A stretch of DNA of 64,000 bases from Candidatus Microthrix subdominans. Its GTDB lineage: Bacteria; Actinomycetota; Acidimicrobiia; Acidimicrobiales; Microtrichaceae. Made by a program: the position numbers and the translations under genes. The stretch is from assembly GCA_016719385.1 (NCBI GenBank), contig JADJZA010000010.1, positions 1 through 64,000 of the forward strand, given 5' to 3'. Positions 42,884-51,260 of the stretch are shown here, piece after piece. How positions within the stretch are numbered: the stretch's first letter is position 1; every line of letters begins with the position of its first letter. Under the pieces are notes generated by a model, which was not told the DNA's origin, did not search any database, and saw only the letters and a list, made by a program, of their open reading frames with translations.

Positions 42884-43861
42884 TCATCGGTCGTTCCAGG
42901 CATCGAGCAGCGCAGCGAGCACGCCGGGATCGGTGCCGGTTCCCGGGGCGGGCTCGCCCCAGCCATCGGCGCTCAGGCGGTCGCCCAGCCGGCCGGCGAA
43001 CCCGGCGGCCGCATCGGCGGACGGGGCTTCGCCGTCGCCTGCGGGGTCGCGTTTCAGGGGCGCCACCTGGGCGGTCAGCGCTGCGGAGGGCTCGACGGTC
43101 ACCAGCTCGAAGCCGCGCGCCTCGGCCTTGGTCACCAGCGCCGCCTCGGGCCCGATGAACACCGAGGCCTCGCCCGGCTGGGTGAGAAACTTGCTCACCG
43201 CCGCGCCGGTGGCGATGCCGAGCTCGCCGCTGTCGACCCGGTCGAGCAGGCCGCGATAGGCCTGGGAGTCGACGTCGCCGCGGTTGGGGGCGTCGGGGTC
43301 GGCGGCGACCGTCGGCAACAGCGCGGCCAGCGTGGCCAGCCCGAGGGACGACGGCGGCACGACGTGACCCAGGCGGAACTCGCCCAAGGGCGCCGAGCCC
43401 CCCAGGTCGGTCGCCTGTCGGCCGGCGGACTCCGCCAGGCAGGTCCAGGTGACCTTCTGGCCACAGGCGGAGTCGATCAGGGCCAGGTTGGCGCCCTTGG
43501 CCGCGACGACCAGCGGGCTGGAGGCGGCCGGCGTGGCTGCGCCGAAGGTGGGGATCTCGGTGTTGGGGTTGGCGGCCGCCAGCGCGGCCGGCCAGTCGCC
43601 GGCGGTCACCCACAGCGACGGTGCCGGACCGTCGTTCTGGGGGTCGGCCAAGCGTTTGAAGGCGTCGCCCGGCTCGATCATCTCCACCTCGGCGCCGTCC
43701 GCAGCGCTGGTGCAGGCGTCAGCGAGCAGGGGATCGCACCAGATCGCGATGCGGGCATCGTCGCCGGCGGAGGCATCGTCGCCCTCGATGGCGCCGCGCA
43801 GCGCAACAGCACCGGCGACCAACCCCACTGCGGCCACCAAGGCCAGGATGCGTGCGACCAC
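42884..43861 (-). CDS. Secreted substrate-binding-like protein
   Basis: 325 residues from GTG at 43861. An N-terminal hydrophobic segment (RILALVAAVGLVAGAVALRG) acts as signal or anchor without a lipobox. The rest resembles a degenerate periplasmic binding protein: IAIWCDPLLADACTSAAD, APSLWVTAGDWPAALAAANP, SSPLVVAAKGANLALID, GEASVFIGPEAALVTKAEA. Four cysteines occur in two likely pairs. It resembles the N-terminal half of the adjacent VWA lipoprotein in layout (value judged by eye), so the two could recognise related ligands or form a complex. It is the first gene of the minus-strand set that runs through MurJ to PspA; 58 bases separate it from the next start. Confidence 0.75.
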   Translation of the reverse strand: MVARILALVAAVGLVAGAVALRGAIEGDDASAGDDARIAIWCDPLLADACTSAADGAEVEMIEPGDAFKRLADPQNDGPAPSLWVTAGDWPAALAAANPNTEIPTFGAATPAASSPLVVAAKGANLALIDSACGQKVTWTCLAESAGRQATDLGGSAPLGEFRLGHVVPPSSLGLATLAALLPTVAADPDAPNRGDVDSQAYRGLLDRVDSGELGIATGAAVSKFLTQPGEASVFIGPEAALVTKAEARGFELVTVEPSAALTAQVAPLKRDPAGDGEAPSADAAAGFAGRLGDRLSADGWGEPAPGTGTDPGVLAALLDAWNDR

Positions 43862-43953
43862 GAGCGCACCATGCTACCGGCTGTGATCGGCCGAGAGGCC
43901 GCCGGCAGGGGGCAGCCATCACGAGACGCTTCAACCTATGACAAACTCCGAGC

Positions 43954-45426
43954 ATGGAAGTCGCTGAGCCTCCGGCACCCGCAGAGGCGTCAGCACCGGC
44001 GAGTGACGACGGCTCTGCGTCATCAAGAGCCGAGTGGGTCACCCTTCTCCGCAGGGTCGCGATCCTTATGGTCGCCCTTCCGGCCATCGGTCTGCTCCTC
44101 GTCGTTGTGGCGGACCTGGTGCCGAGCAAACCGATCGTCGACCAACTGGTCGAGGATCAATCCTCCGGCCGATTGAGCCCTGAGCAGTACGACCAGTCTG
44201 CGTACGGCAATCAGATCGACGAGTTCACCGAGTGCATCGGGACCACCGTGGGGCTTGGCAACCCCATCGGCACCAACCCGCTCGAATCGGCGATCAGAAG
44301 TCCCACGCTGGGCAACTGCGAGAGCACGACCGAGCGCATCGACACGTATCTCGCCGGTGACGGGCTCGAGCGATCGTACGACTACTACCGGTACTGGCAT
44401 GGCTACGCGGTGATCAGCCGCCCGCTGCTGGCCGTCGTCGGCCTGGCGGGCCTCCGGTTGCTGTCGACGATGGCGCTCATCGCAATGATGGCGGGCCTCG
44501 CTCGATCGGTGGTCCGTCGCCATGGAGCGGTCACCGCCGCCGTGCTGTTCCTTCCGTTCGTTCTCACGACGGACTTCATCGACCTCGGAACCGAATTCAC
44601 CCATGCGATCGGGGTGATGGCCATTCTTGGCTCGAGCTGGTGTGCGTTCGAGGTCGTGGCCCGAGACACATCGATCAGTCGAATTGCCACCGCCTCGATG
44701 ATCGCCGGAGCCCTGGTTGTCTTCGCCGACTTTCTGACCATGCCCCCTGGCGGCTGGGCTCTGTGTACAGCGCTCATCGGACTAGCGGCCGTCGGCGTCC
44801 ACCGTGGGCGAGCCTTGAGCGCACGGCTGGGCGTTGCAACGGTGTTCTGGGCCTTCGGATACGGCTGGATGTGGCTCAGCAAATGGGTTCTGGCGGGCCT
44901 CGTCGCGGGCTTCGGCACGGTGAGGGACAACATCTCGTCGCAGGTTCAGCTTCGGGTGGACGGCGAACAGGTCGCCGTCGAACAACGGTGGCTAGCGTCG
45001 ATCCAACGGAACGTCGAGACCTGGTGGGAGATGCCGCTCTCGAGGTTTGTTCTGGTCGCGTTGGTGCTGACCTGTGGGGTTGTGGTGTGGCGGCGGTCCA
45101 CCGGCTCGGGCGCCCCAGGGGTTGACGTGAGGTGGACGGATCGGGCGCTCTTGGCAACCCCAGCGGCCCTCCCTCTCCTCTGGTACGAGATTCTCCGGAA
45201 CCACAGCCAGGTCCACTATTGGTTCACCTATCGCTCCGTGGCCATCGCCCTGGGGATATTGGCGGCGGCGGTGGTCGCCCGAATCGGTCCGACCTCGCCG
45301 GTGGCCCCGGCGCACCAAAGGTCCGCTACCCACCCGAGGACCGGGGATGCCGGCGACCGCAGCGATCACCCAGCGGAGCGGCGGCGCTCGTCGATCAGCT
45401 CGGCGAGGACGACCGCCTGGTTGTGA
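43954..45426 (+). CDS. Polytopic membrane protein of unknown function
   Basis: 490 residues, ATG at 43954. A cytoplasmic N-terminus, a TM at ~34-54, an external loop of ~90 residues with Cys pairs (FTECIGTT, GNCESTTE) and then about seven more TM segments (GLAGLRLLSTMALIAMMAGL, FLPFVLTTDFIDLGTEFTH, WYEILRNHSQVHYWFTYRS). The last loop, with NHSQVHYWFTYR, resembles C-terminal loops of some actinobacterial polytopic proteins, but I cannot name a family. GC appears slightly lower than in neighbours. The last ~20 codons overlap the convergent DUF488 gene by 61 bases; the Arg/Ser-rich end (DHPAERRRSSISSA) may be non-essential read-through. Confidence 0.75.
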   Translation: MEVAEPPAPAEASAPASDDGSASSRAEWVTLLRRVAILMVALPAIGLLLVVVADLVPSKPIVDQLVEDQSSGRLSPEQYDQSAYGNQIDEFTECIGTTVGLGNPIGTNPLESAIRSPTLGNCESTTERIDTYLAGDGLERSYDYYRYWHGYAVISRPLLAVVGLAGLRLLSTMALIAMMAGLARSVVRRHGAVTAAVLFLPFVLTTDFIDLGTEFTHAIGVMAILGSSWCAFEVVARDTSISRIATASMIAGALVVFADFLTMPPGGWALCTALIGLAAVGVHRGRALSARLGVATVFWAFGYGWMWLSKWVLAGLVAGFGTVRDNISSQVQLRVDGEQVAVEQRWLASIQRNVETWWEMPLSRFVLVALVLTCGVVVWRRSTGSGAPGVDVRWTDRALLATPAALPLLWYEILRNHSQVHYWFTYRSVAIALGILAAAVVARIGPTSPVAPAHQRSATHPRTGDAGDRSDHPAERRRSSISSARTTAWL

Positions 45427-45734
45427 TCGGTGTCCTTGGCGCCGAAGACGAGGGTGACCCGCCCGTCCGTCGTGCGTTCGACGAGAGCGTCGACCAGGTC
45501 GTCCCGGTCCTCGAGCTCACCTCGGTACCGCGATCGAAATTCGTCCCAGCGCTCTGGATCGTGGCCGAACCACTTGCGCAGCTCGGTGGACGGCGCGATC
45601 TGCTTGCACCATTCGTCGAGTTGGGCGTCCTCCTTGGACACCCCCCGGGGCCACACACGGTCGACGAGCACCCGGTAGCCGTCGTTGTTCGTGGGCTCGT
45701 CGTAGGCCCTGCGAATCCAGACCCGGTCGCTCAT
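45366..45734 (-). CDS. DUF488 family protein (YeaO-like)
   Basis: 122 residues from ATG at 45734, with ggggaagcg upstream. WIRRAYDEPTNNDGYRVLVD, RVWPRGVSKEDAQLDEWCKQ, ELRKWFGHDPERWDEFRSRY and TLVFGAKDTDHNQAVVLAEL are the hallmark blocks of the family. It is small, cytoplasmic and conserved across bacteria; it has been linked to stress genes, but no activity is established that I know of. It overlaps the 3' end of the opposing membrane protein gene by 61 bases. An AAA ATPase gene lies just upstream on the same strand, 49 bases away. Confidence 0.92.
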   Translation of the reverse strand: MSDRVWIRRAYDEPTNNDGYRVLVDRVWPRGVSKEDAQLDEWCKQIAPSTELRKWFGHDPERWDEFRSRYRGELEDRDDLVDALVERTTDGRVTLVFGAKDTDHNQAVVLAELIDERRRSAG

Positions 45735-45783
45735 CGCGCTTCCCCCGTCGTCTCGGTCAAAGGCTCGTCCCCTCGACAGCAAG

Positions 45784-47229
45784 CTAACCCCGGCGGTGGC
45801 CGGGGGGCTCGTCGGGGATGTCGGCGGCCACGATGGTGGCCAGCTGGTCGCGGGTGGGGTCCGTCAGCGCCACCACCCGGCCGGCGTGGCCCGCCATCGT
45901 CTCCTCGAGCAGGTTGCGGGCCAGCCGGCCGTTGCCGAAGCCCTGCTCGCGAGGCACGGCGTCGAGCACCTCGGCGAGCCGGCTGCGGGCATCGTCGGCC
46001 AGCTCGTAGCCATTTTTGTCGGCGAGCAGCTCGAAGATCGCCACCAAGTCGTCGGTCGAGTAGTCGGGGAAGAACACCGTGCGGGGAAAGCGCGAGCGCA
46101 GGCCGGGGTTGACGTCGAGGAACGCCGTCATCTCGTCCGGATATCCGGCGACGACGACCACCACCCGGTCCCGCCGGTCCTCGACCAGCTTCACCAGGGT
46201 GTCGACCGCCTCCCGGCCGAAGTCACTCTCCGAACCCCGAATCAACGAGTAGGCCTCGTCGATGAACAGCATCCCCTCGTCGGCTTCGTCGAAGCGTTTG
46301 GTGACCAGCGGTGCCGTCTGGCCGACGAAGCCGGCCACCAGGGACGAACGGTCGACCTCGATCAGGTGGCCGCGCTCGACGACGCCGAGGGTGCGGTAGA
46401 TCTGGGCGAGCAGGCGGGCCACCGTCGTCTTGCCGGTGCCCGGGTTGCCGGTGAACACCAGATGGTTTGAGCGCTCGGCCACCGGCAGGTCGACCTGGGC
46501 CCGCAGCTCGCCGACCCGGATCAGGTCGGTGATGCGTCGCACCTCGGCCTTGACCTCGGCGAGCCCGATCAGGTCGTCGAGCTCGGCCATCAGCTCCTCG
46601 AGCGGGCGCGGCGGGGGGAGTGGCTCGGCAGCGCCGTCCGGCTCGACCGGGTCCGCCTGACCCCGGGCCGGGTCGGAGTGGTCGTCGCCGCCGACGGGGG
46701 CCGATCCCGACGACCGCGCAGGTCCGATTCGGGCGAGCAACGTGTCCCGGTATCGCTCGATCGCGGCCAGTTCCCCCTCGGTGCTGATCACGTCGAGGGC
46801 GACGATCGTGTGGGCGATCCCCATGGCGTGCCGGTAGTAGCCGAGCGCGTGGTCGGAACCCTCGGCGCGGTCGGCGCCGAGCAGGATCTCAAACAGGTCG
46901 CTCGGCCGATCCAGCCATCGAGCAGCGCCGCGCAGCAACGCGGCATCTCGGACCTGGCCGGGGGTGGCGCCCGAGAGCTGGGTGTCGAAGCGGCCGCCGA
47001 AGGTGGCGATCAGGGGCAACAGCTCGTCATCGGAGTGGCGTCCGTCGCTGTCGATGAAGGCGCAAGCGATTCGGTAGGCCTCGACGGCCACATCCCCGGC
47101 GAGATCGCTGTCGGAGACGTCGACGCCCGTGTCGCCGGCTTCGGTGACGTGCAGCAGCGAGGCGGTCACCCCGGCGCAGAACCGATCGACCGCTGCACCC
47201 AGCAGGGCCGTGCCCTGAGTCCGGCTCAT
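45784..47229 (-). CDS. CbbX/SpoVK-type AAA+ ATPase with possible TerB-like N-terminal domain
   Basis: 481 residues from ATG at 47229 (a GTG two codons upstream is possible). Residues ~1-165 are helical and carry ACAFIDSDGRHSDDELLPLI and VALDVISTEGELAAIERYRD, which by pattern resemble two TerB-like acidic motifs (tentative). A Pro/Asp linker follows. The AAA+ module starts at about residue 210 (LDDLIGLAEVKAEVRRITD), with Walker A FTGNPGTGKTTVARLL, Walker B GMLFIDEAYSL, a pore-like FVGQTAPLV and a C-terminal lid FPDYSTDDLVAIFELLAD. The closest known types are CbbX, SpoVK and EccA, which remodel protein complexes. No Rubisco or ESX genes are nearby, so its client is unknown. Confidence 0.88.
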   Translation of the reverse strand: MSRTQGTALLGAAVDRFCAGVTASLLHVTEAGDTGVDVSDSDLAGDVAVEAYRIACAFIDSDGRHSDDELLPLIATFGGRFDTQLSGATPGQVRDAALLRGAARWLDRPSDLFEILLGADRAEGSDHALGYYRHAMGIAHTIVALDVISTEGELAAIERYRDTLLARIGPARSSGSAPVGGDDHSDPARGQADPVEPDGAAEPLPPPRPLEELMAELDDLIGLAEVKAEVRRITDLIRVGELRAQVDLPVAERSNHLVFTGNPGTGKTTVARLLAQIYRTLGVVERGHLIEVDRSSLVAGFVGQTAPLVTKRFDEADEGMLFIDEAYSLIRGSESDFGREAVDTLVKLVEDRRDRVVVVVAGYPDEMTAFLDVNPGLRSRFPRTVFFPDYSTDDLVAIFELLADKNGYELADDARSRLAEVLDAVPREQGFGNGRLARNLLEETMAGHAGRVVALTDPTRDQLATIVAADIPDEPPGHRRG

Positions 47230-47294
47230 GAGCACCAGTGTGCCACGACCAGTTCAGTCGGCCGTTCCTCGGGGGACCATGCGCCGAGGAGTCA

Positions 47295-47837
47295 TCACTT
47301 CAACGCAGCGGCCACCGGTGCGGTTGCGGCCTCGATCTTGGCCTGGGCCAGCGAGCTGGCCAGCTTGGCCTCGCGCTGGGCGGTGTTGACCATCCGCTCG
47401 GTGTCCTTGGCCGCCCGGCGGGCCCGCCACCCGAGGCCGGGCCGGCCCTCTGTGTCGGCGGCGGCCAGCATCAACCCGCCCAGGATCGAGGCGTTCTTCG
47501 TGAACTGGATGCGGTGCCGGGTGCGGGCCTCGCTGTTGGACTCCTCGTCCCAGAACCGGTGACCTGCGAGCGTGGTCGGCACCAGGGTGCCGGCCAACGC
47601 AATGGCCGACAGACGGGGGAGCCTGTTCAGGGCGAACAGGGCTCCGGCGCCGAACATGATGGCGCCGTTGGCCTTGACCAGGGCGACGTCGTCGGCGGTG
47701 AGGCCTGTGATGTCCTTGACTGCGGCCAGCACCGGTGCGGCCGCTTCCACCTTCGATTCGGGGTCGCGGGCGATGGCGAGGCCCTCGCTGATGAACACGC
47801 CGGCGATCAGGGGTCGGGCAATACGTCGCAACAACAT
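47295..47837 (-). CDS. DoxX-like membrane protein
   Basis: 180 residues from ATG at 47837 (MLLRRIARPLIAGVFISEGL); the upstream open frame adds an unlikely leader. Four hydrophobic segments with FISEGLAIARDPESKVEAAA, VKANGAIMFGAGALFALNRL and HRFWDEESNSEARTRHRIQF follow the DoxX layout; the last motif with a TKNASILGGLML helix is typical of actinobacterial DoxX proteins. They are linked to redox homeostasis or thiol/radical defence in mycobacteria; electron donors are unknown here. The ~50-residue helical C-terminus (AAKDTERMVNTAQREAKLAS) is extra. It is divergent from the MoxR gene across 154 bases. Confidence 0.88.
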   Translation of the reverse strand: MLLRRIARPLIAGVFISEGLAIARDPESKVEAAAPVLAAVKDITGLTADDVALVKANGAIMFGAGALFALNRLPRLSAIALAGTLVPTTLAGHRFWDEESNSEARTRHRIQFTKNASILGGLMLAAADTEGRPGLGWRARRAAKDTERMVNTAQREAKLASSLAQAKIEAATAPVAAALK

Positions 47838-47991
47838 GGTTCCGATGTTCCCACGACCGCAGGTCGCCAAACGACCGAGTCGGCAGACAACCGGTCACCC
47901 GACGGGCGGCTCGCCGGACGAGTGGGTCCCCAAAACCCGAGGATCAAAGGATTGGGGGCGACTCGCCCGCCGATCGGTAGTCTGAGCGGCG

Positions 47992-48942
47992 ATGACGACG
48001 GTAAGCGCGCGCAACGACGGACTGCCCAAGACCGAGCCCCGCTTCGATGCGGTCGACGAGGTGCGAGCCCGCCTGGGCGAGGTCGAGTACCTCGCCGACG
48101 ACGGGATCGCCGGCATCCTCTATCTGGCCGACCGCCTGGGCAAGCCCGTCCTGGTCGAAGGGCCCGCCGGCACCGGCAAGACCGAGCTGGCCAAGGCGGT
48201 GGCCAAAATCACCAACAGTCGGTTGATCCGCCTGCAGTGCTACGAGGGCCTGGACGAGGCCAAGGCGCTGTACGAATGGAACTACAAGAAGCAGCTGCTG
48301 CGCATCCAGGCGGCGGGCATCGAAGGCAACAACGAGGCGTCGGGGTGGGGTGAGCTGGAGGAGGACATCTTCTCGGAGGACTTCCTGCTCACCCGCCCGC
48401 TGCTCGAGGCGATCCGCGCCGAGGACCCGGTGGTCCTGCTGATCGACGAGGTGGACCGGGTCGAGGTGGAGACCGAGGCGCTGCTGTTGGAGTTGCTGTC
48501 GGACTACCAGGTGTCGATCCCCGAGCTGGGCACGATCACCGCCCGCCAGATCCCGCTGGTGTTCCTCACATCCAACGCCACCCGCGAGCTGTCCGAGGCG
48601 CTGAAGCGCCGCTGTCTGTACCTGTACGTCGACTACCCCGATCTTGAGCGCGAGCGCGAGATCGTGTTGACCAAGGTGCCGGGCATCACCGAGGCGCTGG
48701 CCGACCAGGTGGCACGCATCGTTCGTTCGATCCGCCAGCTGGAGCTGAAGAAGGCGCCATCGGTGTCCGAGACGCTCGACTGGGCCCGCACGCTGATGCT
48801 GCTCGGTGTCGAGAAGGTCGACGAGAAGGTGGCCACCGATACGGCCAACATCTTGTTGAAGTACCACTCCGACATCGCCAAGGCCACCCGCGAATTCGCC
48901 AAGGACGGTGGCCAAACCGCCGCCAAGTCGATGCTGGGCTAA
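47992..48942 (+). CDS. MoxR-family AAA+ ATPase
   Basis: 316 residues, ATG at 47992. Walker A is VEGPAGTGKTELAKAV, Walker B is VVLLIDEVDRVEVETE and sensor 1 is LVFLTSNATRELSEALKRRC, with an arginine finger region following; YLYVDYPDLEREREIVL begins the lid. The long insert after Walker A (EWNYKKQLLRIQAAG) is as seen in the CoxD/APE2220-type MoxR subfamily. MoxR ATPases act with VWA-domain partners to assemble or activate metalloenzymes and other complexes. The next gene, two bases downstream, is such a VWA partner, so the two should form one chaperone unit. Confidence 0.93.
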   Translation: MTTVSARNDGLPKTEPRFDAVDEVRARLGEVEYLADDGIAGILYLADRLGKPVLVEGPAGTGKTELAKAVAKITNSRLIRLQCYEGLDEAKALYEWNYKKQLLRIQAAGIEGNNEASGWGELEEDIFSEDFLLTRPLLEAIRAEDPVVLLIDEVDRVEVETEALLLELLSDYQVSIPELGTITARQIPLVFLTSNATRELSEALKRRCLYLYVDYPDLEREREIVLTKVPGITEALADQVARIVRSIRQLELKKAPSVSETLDWARTLMLLGVEKVDEKVATDTANILLKYHSDIAKATREFAKDGGQTAAKSMLG

Positions 48943-48944
48943 TC

Positions 48945-50417
48945 GTGCCCACTGAATCCCTCGCCGTCACCGGCGAGCCGTTCCTCGACCTGCTCGGTGG
49001 CTTCATCGGTTCCCTGCGGGAAGCGGGGTTGCCGGTGAGCCTCACCGAAAATCTCGACGCGATGGAGGCGGTTGGGCACATCCCGCTCGAGGACCGCGAC
49101 GCGTTCAAGTACGCCCTGGCGGCCACGCTGGTGAAGACGCACAGCCACTGGCGGGTGTTCGAGACCGTCTTCGAGGTGTACTTCAGCCACCGCAGCTCCG
49201 CCCACGTCCTCGATGAGGACGCTGCGGCTGCGCTGGCCGAGCTCGAGGACCAGATGGAGATGCCCTCCGGCGAGGGTGAGCAGGGCGCAGGGGGGGCCGG
49301 GGGCGAGGCGATGACCCCCGAGGAGCTGGCCCAGGCGCTGTACCAGTCGCTGTTGCAGGGCAACGAGGCGCAGATGCGGGCGGTCGCCCGCCAGGCGGTG
49401 CGACGTTACGCCGGCATGGAGCCCGGCCGACCGGTCGGCGGCACCTATTACCTGTATCGCACGCTGCGCCAGCTCGACCTCGACGGTGTGCTGTCCAAGC
49501 TGCTCGAGGCGGCCAGGGAGGCCGCCCCCGAGGATCAGAACAGCCTCGATGCGCGGCTGGAGGCCGACGAGTACGAGCATCGCATCAACGCGCTGAAGGG
49601 CGAGATCGAGGCGGAGATCCGCCGGGGACTGGTGGCCGACCGGGGCGTCGAGGCGATGTCGCGCACGCTGCGCAAGCCACTGCCCGAGGACATCGACTTC
49701 ATGCATGCCAGCCGCGACGAGCTGAAGCTGCTGCGCCAGGCGATCCACCCGTTGACCCGCAAGTTGGCCGTGCGCCTGGCCCGCAAGCGGCGTCGCGGCC
49801 GGCGAGGCCCCCTGGACTTCCGCTCGACGGTCCGCCACTCGCTCAGCACCGGCGGCGTACCCGCCGACCCGCAGTTCCGCCCGCCGCGCCCCCACAAGCC
49901 GGAGATCTTCGTGATCGCCGACATCTCCGGGTCGGTGGCGGCCTTCGCCCGCTTCACCCTGCACCTGGTCTATGCCCTGTCTGGCCAGTTCAGCCGCGTC
50001 CGTTCGTTTGTGTTCATCGACGGCATCGACGAGGTGACCCACCTGTTCGAGGGCACCGACGACATCATGGAGGCTATCCACCGGGTCAACACCGAGGCCG
50101 ACGTGGTCTGGGTGGATGGGCACAGCGACTACGGGCACGCCTTCGAGGCGTTCTGGGAGCGTGCGGGCCGGGAGATCAGCCCCAAGAGCACCGTGATCAT
50201 CCTGGGCGACGCCCGCAACAACTATCACGCCAGCCAGAGCTGGGTCGTCAAGGAGATTGCCCACCGGGCCCGACACCTGTACTGGCTGAACCCCGAGCCC
50301 AAGAGCTACTGGGATACCGGCGACTCGATCGTGTCGGACTATGCGGTGTACTGCGACGGCGCTTTCGAGTGTCGAAACCTGCGCCAGCTCGAAACATTCG
50401 TCGACCACCTCGCGTGA
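48945..50417 (+). CDS. CoxE-like VWA-domain protein, partner of MoxR
   Basis: 490 residues from GTG at 48945, two bases after moxR. The N-terminal half is helical (LLGGFIGSLREAGLPVSLTE is a typical CoxE-like opening) with a Gly/Glu-rich linker near residue 105. The VWA domain covers residues ~320-490: FVIADISGSVAAFARF holds the MIDAS DxSxS, followed by VWVDGHSDYGHAFEAF and STVIILGDARNNYH. No signal peptide, so it acts in the cytoplasm. Homologues work with MoxR ATPases in CO dehydrogenase maturation (CoxD/CoxE), but no cox structural genes are in this window. The stop overlaps the start of a GT2 gene by four bases, tying this pair to glycan genes. Confidence 0.92.
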   Translation: MPTESLAVTGEPFLDLLGGFIGSLREAGLPVSLTENLDAMEAVGHIPLEDRDAFKYALAATLVKTHSHWRVFETVFEVYFSHRSSAHVLDEDAAAALAELEDQMEMPSGEGEQGAGGAGGEAMTPEELAQALYQSLLQGNEAQMRAVARQAVRRYAGMEPGRPVGGTYYLYRTLRQLDLDGVLSKLLEAAREAAPEDQNSLDARLEADEYEHRINALKGEIEAEIRRGLVADRGVEAMSRTLRKPLPEDIDFMHASRDELKLLRQAIHPLTRKLAVRLARKRRRGRRGPLDFRSTVRHSLSTGGVPADPQFRPPRPHKPEIFVIADISGSVAAFARFTLHLVYALSGQFSRVRSFVFIDGIDEVTHLFEGTDDIMEAIHRVNTEADVVWVDGHSDYGHAFEAFWERAGREISPKSTVIILGDARNNYHASQSWVVKEIAHRARHLYWLNPEPKSYWDTGDSIVSDYAVYCDGAFECRNLRQLETFVDHLA

Positions 50418-51256
50418 GCGGCGAAGCTGCCGAGGCGCAGACGAACAGCTTGGCCGGGGAGAATCGGCTCCGGGATGTTGCGGTGACCGTGCTCGTGCCG
50501 ACGCGTAACGAGGGGGACAACATCAATCGGCTCCTGTCCCGGCTGTCGGCGCATTTCAGCGAGACCGGGCGTAGCTACGAGGTGTTGTTCGTCGACGACT
50601 CCGACGACGACACGCCCGACCTGGTCCGGGCGGCCTCGGCGGCGGGCGAACCGGTGCGCATGATCCATCGGCCCGCCGGACGGCGCGACGGTGGGCTGGC
50701 CGGGGCGCTCACGCTGGGCATGGCCCGGGCGGCCGGCCGGGCGGTGATCGTCATGGACGGGGACCTCCAGCACCCGCCCGAGGTGGCCGAGCCGATGGTG
50801 GCGCCGTTGCTCGATGGGCCGGCCCAGGTGACCGTCGGCAGCCGCTATGCGGCCGGCGGCTCCGCCGAAGGCCTCGAATACCGCTGGCGTCACTGGGCGT
50901 CGGTCGGGTCGCGCTGGCTGGTGCAGGCGATGTTCCGGGAGACCCGTCGATCGTCGGATCCGGGCGGTGGCCTGTTCGCCATCCGTCCCGAGGTGCTCGA
51001 CGGTGCCGCCTTGGCGCCCGAGGGGTACAAGATGCTGGTCGAGATCCTCGTGCGGGGGAAGTGGGAGGTGCTCGTCGACGTGCCCTACCGATTTGAGACC
51101 CGCCAGGACGGCCAGACCAAGAGCACCCTGGTCGAGGGCTGGAACATGATCAAGCACCTGGTCGGGCTGTGGTGGAGCACCCGCGTGGGTTGGGGACCCC
51201 AACCGCCCACGCCCCGCGTCGAGGGCCTCGAGTTCCTCGATCGGAACGAACCCTGA
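50414..51256 (+). CDS. GT2 glycosyltransferase (polyprenyl-phosphate mannose/glucose synthase-like)
   Basis: 280 residues from GTG at 50414, overlapping the VWA stop by four bases. VTVLVPTRNEGDNINRLLSR, VLFVDDSDDDTPDLV, VIVMDGDLQHPPEV (the DxD-like site) and GSRYAAGGSAEG are classic DPM1-type motifs; GGGLFAIRPEVL and PYRFETRQDGQTKSTLVEGW complete the GT-A fold. No C-terminal TM pair is present, so it is the soluble type that charges polyprenyl phosphate with a sugar from GDP- or UDP-sugar. The GDP-mannose route encoded in the window makes GDP-mannose a likely donor. The product would feed GT-C enzymes such as the AftD-like protein. Confidence 0.92.
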   Translation: MSGEAAEAQTNSLAGENRLRDVAVTVLVPTRNEGDNINRLLSRLSAHFSETGRSYEVLFVDDSDDDTPDLVRAASAAGEPVRMIHRPAGRRDGGLAGALTLGMARAAGRAVIVMDGDLQHPPEVAEPMVAPLLDGPAQVTVGSRYAAGGSAEGLEYRWRHWASVGSRWLVQAMFRETRRSSDPGGGLFAIRPEVLDGAALAPEGYKMLVEILVRGKWEVLVDVPYRFETRQDGQTKSTLVEGWNMIKHLVGLWWSTRVGWGPQPPTPRVEGLEFLDRNEP

Positions 51257-51260
51257 CCCC

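Noticed and set aside
45784..47229. Rubisco activase CbbX or ESX EccA
   Set aside because: The AAA+ module is related, but there are no Rubisco or ESX genes nearby and the N-terminal domain differs from both.
47992..50417. CO dehydrogenase maturation locus
   Set aside because: MoxR and VWA partners are present, but no cox structural or molybdenum cofactor genes are in the window.
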